From Nitrospirota bacterium (GTDB lineage: Bacteria; Nitrospirota; UBA9217): a stretch of 10,899 nucleotides of DNA. Where the stretch lies: positions 1 through 10,899 of the forward strand of contig DAIDTZ010000380.1 in NCBI GenBank assembly GCA_027456925.1, in the 5' to 3' direction. Both the position numbers and the translations under genes were made by a program. The notes under the pieces were generated by a model. The model did not search any database. It was not told the origin of the DNA and saw nothing but the letters and a program-made list of their open reading frames with translations. This document shows positions 5,738-10,899 of this stretch, piece after piece (position 1 is the stretch's first letter; each line of letters starts with the position of its first letter).

Positions 5738-7717
5738 TTAGGCCTTTATCTCCACCGGGCTCTTCTGCTTTTCGAGCAAAGCCTTCAGGTTCGGGAACTT
5801 GTCCTTCATGTGGGGGATATGCATCGCTTGCATGAATTCCTTTTCAAAGGCCGGGTCGGTCGCGATCTCGACGAACTCGACCCATCGCGCTTTTTCGTTC
5901 GCCTCAATGCGCTTGCCCCGGTTCAGGAGCGCCATGCGCGAACCGTCACCTGCCGCGTTGCCCACGGCATAGACCATGTCGATAGGGCAGTCGGGGAACA
6001 TGCCGAGCGTCATCGATGCCACCTTGTCGATGTGGCTCCCGAAGGCGCCTGCCAGGATCACGCGATCAAGCTTGGCGATGCCGAGCCGCTTCATCATCAG
6101 TTTTGCGCCTGCGTAGAGCGCCCCTTTCGCGAGCTGGAGAGCACGAACATCGCCCTGCGTGATGGTGATGTCGTGGCCGATCGATGTCTCCGCTGCCCAG
6201 GCGAGCACGTATTCCGGCTTGCCATCAGCATCCTTCCTGACCCGCGGCGTACCGAGGTCCATCATGAATCTGCCGCTTTTATCGATAACACCGGCCTTGA
6301 ACATTTCCGCCACAACACCGATGATGCCGGAACCGCACAGACCTTTGGCCTTCACTTCCGAGATATGCGTGTGCCAGTCCGCCTTGCCGATGACCTTATA
6401 CCGGGGCTCCTTGGTCTCCGGGTCGATCTCGACCGTTTCGATAGCGCCGGGGGCCGCGCGCATGCCGAACTTGATCTGGGCGCCTTCGAAGGCAGGACCG
6501 GTGGCGCAGGACGTGGAGCAGACCTTGGTGCGATTGCCCATGAGCAGTTCGCCGTTCGTTCCGATATCGATGATCAGGACCATCTCGTCCTGGTTGTAGG
6601 GCTCTTCCGCGATCAGCACACCCACATTGTCTGCGCCCACGAAGCCCGCTTCGATGGGCAGCACGTGGATGTAGGCTGCGGGATTGATCTTTAATCCCAG
6701 GTCGCGCGCCTTGATGTCGAGGGAGCTCTGGACCGCCGGGATAAAGGGCGAGCGGCCGATGTATTCTGGATTCAGACCAAGAAAAATGTGGTGCATGGCC
6801 GTATTGAACACGATCGTGAGGTCGTCGATCACGGATCCGGGATGGGAACCGTCATTTTTTATTTCCGTGACCACGCGCTCGATGATCTCGTTCAAGCCCG
6901 CAATGATCGCCTTCTGCATGGTCTCGAGACCCGCACCGGGATTGCTCATGGCGTAGGTGATGCGCGACATGACGTCCTCGCCGTAGGGCACCTGGGGGTT
7001 CATCATGGATTCGGTGTTCACCACCTTGCCCGTGTTCAGGTCCGTAAGATAGCCAACGCAGGTTGTGGTGCCGATGTCCACGGCAAGGCCGTAGCTCGCT
7101 TCGACAAAGCCCGGCTCCATCTTGATGATCTCTTTGTCCATCCAGACCGTGGCCGTTGCGTTCCATTCGCCTTTCCGCAGAATATCCTGGAGGTCCTTCA
7201 GGACCAGGTAATCAAAGGTCAGCCCCTTCAGGCCGTAGTTCTCTTCCAACGACGTAAGGACACGCTCCCAGTCTCCGGTCGTCATATCGTGCAGCGACGG
7301 TTTTGCGAGCGCGACATTATATTTTTTTACGGCGGGATCGAGCTTGATCGAGAGCTCTTTGGCGGCCTTCCTGACGACCTGCTTTCCCGCACGCGAGCGC
7401 TCGGGTACGAAGACCTTCACGTCCCCGTGGATCTCCGCAGTGCAGGACAGCCTGATGCCCGGCCCGTCCTCGGGTTTGATGTGCTTTTTCTCCGCTTCCG
7501 AGAGGGGAGAGAGGTGGGCCATGCCCGACTCGATGTTGTCCTTCTCGAAATACCCCTCTTCGATCCTCACCTTGCACTTGCCGCAGACCTTCTTGTTTCC
7601 GCAGAGCGCTTCGATATCGACGCCCAGGGACTGGGCCGCTTCGAGGATGGTCTTGCCGTCCTCCACTTCGCCGCGGCTGCCCGAGGGCTGGAATATGACT
7701 TTATGTTTCTTGATCAT
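5738..7717 (-). CDS. RACo-type ATP-dependent reductive activator of corrinoid proteins
   Basis: Cytoplasmic enzyme that reduces the inactive Co(II) state of corrinoid proteins to the active Co(I) state using ATP. The 659 residues begin with a plant-type 2Fe-2S domain (Cys39, Cys45, Cys48, Cys92). A linker region (about 105-205) follows, then a C-terminal ASKHA ATPase (DUF4445 type) with the phosphate motifs VDIGTTT (213-219) and DIGTNGE (384-390), the STSCATGPAFEGA segment (from 401) and LAGAFGSH further on. Archaeal RamA instead carries C-terminal 4Fe-4S clusters, so this is the RACo kind. Length fits the family. AGGAGG six bases before the ATG supports the start. It is encoded downstream of the corrinoid protein and QueG-like genes, its likely client and helper, but separated from them by a 153-bp gap containing a repeat, so it may have its own transcript. 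Confidence 0.9.
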   Translation of the reverse strand: MIKKHKVIFQPSGSRGEVEDGKTILEAAQSLGVDIEALCGNKKVCGKCKVRIEEGYFEKDNIESGMAHLSPLSEAEKKHIKPEDGPGIRLSCTAEIHGDVKVFVPERSRAGKQVVRKAAKELSIKLDPAVKKYNVALAKPSLHDMTTGDWERVLTSLEENYGLKGLTFDYLVLKDLQDILRKGEWNATATVWMDKEIIKMEPGFVEASYGLAVDIGTTTCVGYLTDLNTGKVVNTESMMNPQVPYGEDVMSRITYAMSNPGAGLETMQKAIIAGLNEIIERVVTEIKNDGSHPGSVIDDLTIVFNTAMHHIFLGLNPEYIGRSPFIPAVQSSLDIKARDLGLKINPAAYIHVLPIEAGFVGADNVGVLIAEEPYNQDEMVLIIDIGTNGELLMGNRTKVCSTSCATGPAFEGAQIKFGMRAAPGAIETVEIDPETKEPRYKVIGKADWHTHISEVKAKGLCGSGIIGVVAEMFKAGVIDKSGRFMMDLGTPRVRKDADGKPEYVLAWAAETSIGHDITITQGDVRALQLAKGALYAGAKLMMKRLGIAKLDRVILAGAFGSHIDKVASMTLGMFPDCPIDMVYAVGNAAGDGSRMALLNRGKRIEANEKARWVEFVEIATDPAFEKEFMQAMHIPHMKDKFPNLKALLEKQKSPVEIKA

Positions 7718-7757
7718 GCACGTCCTCCTGAAAGATCAAATCAAATATCTAAACCTG

Positions 7758-7866
7758 CCACGGAGACACGGAGAGGTCCAAAATAACGTCGTGACGGATG
7801 TCGCAAGTCGAAAAACTTTGACTCATTCATTTTATTGTTTCTCTCTGTGTCTCCGTGATTCCGTGG
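7758..7866. repeat. Inverted-repeat element with CCACGG ends, copy 2
   Basis: CCACGGAGACACGGAGAG (7758-7775) faces an arm at 7841-7866 whose reverse complement begins CCACGGAATCACGGAGACAC. The two differ mainly by an 8-base extra segment. The 65-base centre is AT-rich and codes for nothing I can see. The element fills most of the 153-bp gap between the QueG-like and RACo-type genes. It resembles a short nonautonomous or REP/MITE-like repeat; similar CCACGGAGACACGGAG-type sequences are, from memory, scattered in many anaerobic environmental bacterial genomes. Confidence 0.6.
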
Positions 7867-7870
7867 CTGA

Positions 7871-8506
7871 TTATCCGCTTTCGTCTTTCCTTCCAAAGGG
7901 GCAGATGTTGACGCAGAGCCCGCAATTGGGTTTGCCTGACGTCTGCCTTTTGCTCGTCTTATGGCTTCTGCACTGGTCCAGCCGCACCAGCTCTACAAAG
8001 GGCGATGACCGCGACCACTGCGAGCCGGTGATGGCCTGCGAAGGGCAGTGGTCCTTGCAGAGCAGGCACTCTCCGCACAGACAGTGTTCTACCGGCGCAT
8101 CCGGCCGGAGCGGGGCATCGGTCAATACCGTTGCGAGCGACAAGCGCGGCCCATGGTCGATGCTGATGAGCAGTCCATTCTTCCCTATCCAGCCAAGGCC
8201 GGCCGATGTAGCCGCCATCTTGTGGTTGAACAGGGCGTAGAGCTGTGAGACAAACGTGCCCTTTCTGCGGTCCGAGTCGGGCGGAATGGCAAGGGTGCGG
8301 TGCCCCCGGGCTTTCAGGAACCGTACGGTCCGCTTCTGCAGCTTCATGAGCAGGTTCAGGGTGTTTTCGTTCAGCCGCCGGTCCACGCCGATGGAAACGG
8401 CCCGGTCCAGGTGGGCGATCTCCCCGCTCAGGTATCCGCGAAGGTCTGCGATCCCGACGCCCGTTGCGCCCTGGTCCAGCAGCTCTTTCCTGAGCGAGGT
8501 CTTCAT
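7871..8506 (-). CDS. Short QueG-like protein with two 4Fe-4S clusters
   Basis: Relative of epoxyqueuosine reductase (QueG), a cobalamin- and 4Fe-4S-dependent enzyme, but only 211 residues and so much shorter than true QueG. It keeps the family signature HKMAATSAGLGWIGKNGLL (95-113). Two cluster motifs follow: Cys144/147/150/154 with an extra Cys142, and Cys179/195/198/202. The missing N-terminal and C-terminal parts make tRNA modification unlikely. Its start overlaps the stop of the corrinoid protein gene (ATGA), so the two are translationally coupled. Together with the family's ability to bind B12, this suggests a job in electron transfer to, or repair of, the corrinoid cofactor. That role is inference; similar short proteins are usually annotated only as 4Fe-4S or epoxyqueuosine-reductase-like. 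Confidence 0.75.
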   Translation of the reverse strand: MKTSLRKELLDQGATGVGIADLRGYLSGEIAHLDRAVSIGVDRRLNENTLNLLMKLQKRTVRFLKARGHRTLAIPPDSDRRKGTFVSQLYALFNHKMAATSAGLGWIGKNGLLISIDHGPRLSLATVLTDAPLRPDAPVEHCLCGECLLCKDHCPSQAITGSQWSRSSPFVELVRLDQCRSHKTSKRQTSGKPNCGLCVNICPFGRKDESG

Positions 8507-9195
8507 TTCGCCTTCTTGGCTTCCACCTCATCCTTCATCTTCTTGAGCGAGGCGATCATATTGATGGCGTCCTTCAGGGCGTTGGTCGCGTCCTTGGCGT
8601 AGCCGTCGGCCCCGTACTTGTCAGCCACGTCCTGGGACACCGGCGCGCCGCCGATCATGATCTTCACGTTCGGGTTCTTGGCCCGGAGGTCGTCGATCAC
8701 CTTTTTCATGCCCGTCATGGTCGTGGTCATCATGGCCGAGAGGCAGACGAGGTCCGAATCGGTCCTGAGCTGCTCGGCCACGAACTTGTCGAGCGGCACG
8801 TCGCGGCCCAGGTCGTAGACCGTGAAGCCGGCCACGTCGAACATCATTTTGACGATGTTCTTCCCGATGTCATGCACGTCGCCTTCCACGGTCCCGATCA
8901 CCACCGAACCCTTCACGCCCAGATCGAGCTGCTTCACGTGGGGCTTCAGGATGTCCAGGCCCGCGTACAGCGCGTCGGCGCACATGAGGAGTTCCGGGAC
9001 GAAGTATTCCTGGGCCTCGAACATGCGGCCCACTTCCACCATGCCGGAGACAAGGCCGTTGAAGATCGCGTCGTTGGCCTCCATGCCCGCGTCCAGCGCT
9101 TCCTGGGCCGCTTCTTTCGATGTGTCCTCGTCGTAGGAGATCACGGCGTTCTTCAATTTCGCCAACAGCTCTTTCTTCTTCTCTTCGGTTGCCAT
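8503..9195 (-). CDS. Methyltransferase corrinoid protein (MtaC/MtbC type)
   Basis: Small cobalamin-binding protein that carries the methyl group between two methyltransferases. The 230 residues comprise an N-terminal four-helix cap (about 1-90, with the EYFVPELLMCADAL segment) and a Rossmann-like B12 domain. The latter has the ligand motif DVHDIG (106-111; His108 is the lower axial cobalt ligand), LSAMMTTTM (152-160) and the GGAP loop (182-185). A lysine-rich tail ends the protein. AGGAGG seven bases before the ATG supports the start. The gene begins 4 bp after the stop of the zinc methyltransferase gene and overlaps the QueG-like gene by 4 bp. The methyl donor's own substrate-specific MtaB/MttB-type methyltransferase is not in the window, so the substrate cannot be named; MtrH-like would be a possible partner. 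Confidence 0.92.
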   Translation of the reverse strand: MATEEKKKELLAKLKNAVISYDEDTSKEAAQEALDAGMEANDAIFNGLVSGMVEVGRMFEAQEYFVPELLMCADALYAGLDILKPHVKQLDLGVKGSVVIGTVEGDVHDIGKNIVKMMFDVAGFTVYDLGRDVPLDKFVAEQLRTDSDLVCLSAMMTTTMTGMKKVIDDLRAKNPNVKIMIGGAPVSQDVADKYGADGYAKDATNALKDAINMIASLKKMKDEVEAKKAK

Positions 9196-9199
9196 GGGA

Positions 9200-10228
9200 T
9201 TACCTCCTGTACTTTCTGACTTCGTCCATCATTGTTTTAAAGTTTTCCGCCGGCACCGTGGGCCAGATGTCGCACCCGGGCCAGACCGCGGAGACCCCGT
9301 CGTCCATGCACTTCCTGATCGTCTGGCGCACCTGGTCCGGAGTGCCGGCAACGAGCACGTTGTAGGGATCGTAGTTCCCGAACACGAGCGCTTTGGGTCC
9401 GAGCTTCTTGCGCGTCTCGGCAACGTCGTTCTTCTGGTCCACGCTGATCGCCTTCGCCCCGCTGTCGGCCATGGACGGGACGATATCGTTCGTCTTGCCG
9501 CAGATATGGATCACGCTCGGGACTTTGATTTTCGCAAAGATCTTCTGAAGGTAGGGCAGGATAAGGCTCTTGAACACCCGGGGGGAAAGCACGTCCGAGG
9601 TCGCTCCCATCTCACGAACGGTAATGAAGTCCACTCCCGCCTTCTCGTACTGCCCCGCGACCTGGATGATTACGTCGGTCAGCTGGTCGAGCAGCTTGCC
9701 GATCTTGTCCGGTTTCTTAAAGGACAGCTTCAAGAGGTCGTTCAGCTCCATGACCTGGCCGGCCAGGGTGAAAGGCCCGAGCACGTAGGAACCGACAACA
9801 GCCTCGGCGCCGATGTCCTTTTTCATCAATTTGATCGCCTCGACCATGAGCGGCACCCTGCCGCGCGTGGTGATATCGGACGGGATGGCGATCTCCATCT
9901 CGGCTTCGTTGTGGATCAGTTTTTTCTTGATCGTCGGATACAGCAGGTCCTCGGAATGGGCGTAGACGTTGATCTCGCAGCCCATGGCCTCGGCTTCAAT
10001 GCAGAGGTCGAAGGGGGCCACGGCGCCCTCGAACCCGAACAGCTTGTACGTCGAGGCAGCCGCAGCGGCCATCATCTTGGCGTCGAGGTGCGTGGCTGCG
10101 AATTTCTGGTTCAGCGATTTCAGCCCCTCAGTGGTCACGTTGCCCATGCCGGAAAAGCAGGGCGGCCGGTCGACTTCTTCTCCGGCAAAGAGCTTCAACA
10201 CCCGTTCTCTTGAATTCAGTGTGGTCAT
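9200..10228 (-). CDS. MtaA/CmuA-family methylcobamide:thiol methyltransferase (uroporphyrinogen decarboxylase fold)
   Basis: Zinc enzyme predicted to transfer a methyl group between the corrinoid protein and a thiol, in characterised relatives (MtaA, MtbA) coenzyme M. The 342-residue length fits. The zinc ligands expected for thiol activation are present as His241-x-Cys243 (IHICGKTND) and Cys319 (WPGCDIWP), which distinguishes it from heme-pathway uroporphyrinogen decarboxylase. The N-terminal NSRERVLKLFAGEEVDRPP is typical of the fold. AAGGAGG lies four bases before the ATG. It is the first gene of a tight cluster with the corrinoid protein and QueG-like genes, downstream of a structured leader. 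With cysteate synthase and ComDE encoded 6 kb downstream, CoM is the most economical thiol partner. Many family members in bacteria use other acceptors, such as H4folate in CmuA-type systems, so the substrate remains inferred. Confidence 0.87.
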   Translation of the reverse strand: MTTLNSRERVLKLFAGEEVDRPPCFSGMGNVTTEGLKSLNQKFAATHLDAKMMAAAAASTYKLFGFEGAVAPFDLCIEAEAMGCEINVYAHSEDLLYPTIKKKLIHNEAEMEIAIPSDITTRGRVPLMVEAIKLMKKDIGAEAVVGSYVLGPFTLAGQVMELNDLLKLSFKKPDKIGKLLDQLTDVIIQVAGQYEKAGVDFITVREMGATSDVLSPRVFKSLILPYLQKIFAKIKVPSVIHICGKTNDIVPSMADSGAKAISVDQKNDVAETRKKLGPKALVFGNYDPYNVLVAGTPDQVRQTIRKCMDDGVSAVWPGCDIWPTVPAENFKTMMDEVRKYRR

Positions 10229-10244
10229 GCAGCCTCCTTAATGT

Positions 10245-10343
10245 AACCACGGGTCTCGACATTGTCGAGACACACAGATGAGCACGGTAGTTCGTAGAAC
10301 GAATTTGGGTCTAACCGTGAGGCCGCGAAGCGGGCCCGTGGTT
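10245..10343. promoter_or_regulatory. Highly structured leader before the MtaA-like gene
   Basis: A perfect 9-bp closing stem, AACCACGGG/CCCGTGGTT (10245-10253 and 10335-10343), encloses three further inverted repeats: GTCTCGAC/GTCGAGAC (10253-10260 and 10264-10271; perfect 8 bp, sharing base 10253 with the closing stem), CACGGT/ACCGTG (10283-10288 and 10314-10319) with a nested TTCGT/ACGAA (10291-10295 and 10299-10303), and CCGC/GCGG (10323-10326 and 10330-10333). In minus-strand RNA this makes a cloverleaf-like fold ending about 6 bases before the AAGGAGG of the methyltransferase gene. It may be a regulatory leader, or a REP-like repeat since its ends also read CCACGG. No B12-box sequence was recognised. 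Confidence 0.45.
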
Positions 10344-10362
10344 CCTCAAAAATTATTAGTAT

Positions 10363-10899
10363 CTATTTCCTTGCCGCTCCCGAGGTGAGCTTGCCTATAA
10401 AATCCGAAAAATACTTCTTGATCGGGATATTTGCATTATCGGAGATCTTTTGTGTCTCGTCGTAGACCAGCGTGGAAAGCAGGATCTGCGCCGCCGCGAC
10501 CGCCGGAAAGATCCGGGGCGCCGTGACGATGGGGCCGTAGAAGTTGAAATCGCTCCAGATCGCCGATGCCATGCCCTGCACCACGGCGTCCATGGCCTTG
10601 AACCCGTCAAGGCTCCAGATGGTCTTCGCCTCTTTCCACATGTGCGTGCCGTTCGAGTACGCTCCGCCGCAGGGGAGGCCGAGCTTCTCCTTGATCAGCC
10701 TGTTGGCAATGAGCGAGAACGACGTGGCCGGCAAATTCATCACCGACGTGTCCACGATGATCGTGTCAAAGCTGTCAGCTCCCTGGGAAAGAATGCTTTC
10801 CAGGGACTTAAGCCTGCCTGCCGGGGTCTGGTCCTGATCATCGAAGGCCTGCACCACGACATGCTTGATGCCGAGGTCTTTCAATTTCTGGACCTGCCC
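10363..10899 (-). CDS. MtrH-like methyltetrahydropterin:corrinoid methyltransferase, C-terminal part (cut by window edge)
   Basis: Relative of subunit H of the archaeal methyl-H4MPT:CoM methyltransferase complex. In bacteria such homologues are thought to move methyl groups between methyl-H4folate and a corrinoid protein. The frame is open to the right edge, adding residues GQVQK before a TTG codon at 10884 that could be mistaken for a start; no start lies in the window. The visible part contains DTIIVDTSVMNLP, a KEKLGLPCGGAYSNGT segment and SDFNFYGPIVTAPRIFPAVA, which resemble the C-terminal half of MtrH as I remember it. It is soluble, without a membrane segment. It is encoded upstream of the MtaA-like, corrinoid and activator genes, in the same direction but separated by 134 bp of structured sequence. 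Assignment rests on recollection of family motifs. Confidence 0.75.
   Translation of the reverse strand, partial: GQVQKLKDLGIKHVVVQAFDDQDQTPAGRLKSLESILSQGADSFDTIIVDTSVMNLPATSFSLIANRLIKEKLGLPCGGAYSNGTHMWKEAKTIWSLDGFKAMDAVVQGMASAIWSDFNFYGPIVTAPRIFPAVAAAQILLSTLVYDETQKISDNANIPIKKYFSDFIGKLTSGAARK

Noticed and set aside
6788..7786. Long plus-strand open frame (332 codons)
   Set aside because: It is antisense to the RACo-type gene, has no recognisable domain, and is explained by GC-biased third positions of the true gene.
5651..7866. CRISPR array
   Set aside because: There are only two elements, 2 kb apart, each an inverted rather than a direct repeat, with no regular spacers and no cas genes.
9194..10213. 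Long plus-strand open frame (339 codons) opposite the MtaA-like gene
   Set aside because: It mirrors the real gene almost end to end; the composition is His/Asp/Gly/Val-rich and without any family motif.
9200..10228. Heme-pathway uroporphyrinogen decarboxylase (hemE)
   Set aside because: The HxC...C zinc ligands and the adjacent corrinoid protein gene identify the MtaA/CmuA methyltransferase branch; no other heme gene is present.
10245..10343. Cobalamin riboswitch or tRNA
   Set aside because: The fold is cloverleaf-like and the context is corrinoid metabolism, but I found no B12-box sequence, and the arm lengths and loops do not match tRNA (no TTC-type loop, no anticodon stem).
10363..10884. 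Treating the TTG at 10884 as the start of the MtrH-like gene
   Set aside because: The frame stays open to the right edge, and the visible product is only about half a normal MtrH, so the gene continues outside the window.

Overview
The window looks like a piece of an anaerobe's chromosome devoted to corrinoid- and coenzyme M (CoM)-linked one-carbon metabolism. Ten genes, all on the minus strand, run from the right edge down to about position 779. A single unrelated plus-strand gene lies at the left edge. Strong Shine-Dalgarno sites (AGGAGG-type), a RACo-type corrinoid activator with an N-terminal 2Fe-2S domain, and no archaeal promoter signature that I could see point to a bacterium, perhaps a Desulfobacterota- or Nitrospirota-like lineage. 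That placement is inference, and an archaeal origin cannot be excluded from this sequence alone. By eye the minus-strand genes are roughly 55-63% GC and the left-edge gene about 43-45%.

Layout, read in the direction of minus-strand transcription (right to left): (1) the C-terminal part of an MtrH-like methyltransferase, cut by the window edge; (2) a highly structured leader of about 100 bp; (3) a tight cluster of an MtaA/CmuA-family zinc methyltransferase, a MtaC/MtbC-type corrinoid protein and a short QueG-like Fe-S protein, with a 4-bp gap and then an ATGA overlap; (4) a gap holding an inverted-repeat element; (5) a RACo-type ATP-dependent corrinoid activator; (6) a second gap with a related inverted-repeat element; (7) a small three-cysteine protein of a conserved uncharacterised family; (8) an HdrE/NarI-like cytochrome b and an HdrD-like subunit with two 4Fe-4S motifs and two complete CCG domains, overlapping by 11 bp; (9) cysteate synthase and a fused sulfopyruvate decarboxylase (ComD-ComE), overlapping by 28 bp. 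The last two are the cysteate route to CoM known from Methanosarcina. Beyond a convergent intergenic region with three small hairpins lies a plus-strand type II restriction endonuclease, probably XcyI-like.

Taken together, the genes suggest a self-contained module. Methyl groups would move between a tetrahydropterin (MtrH-like), a corrinoid protein and CoM (MtaA-like). RACo and perhaps the QueG-like protein would keep the corrinoid active. The HdrDE-like pair would exchange electrons between membrane quinones and a thiol/disulfide couple. Two dedicated enzymes would make part of CoM locally. No methyl-CoM reductase is present in the window. If the host is a bacterium, a Methanosarcina-style CoM pathway next to corrinoid methyltransferases and an HdrDE homologue is the most interesting feature here.
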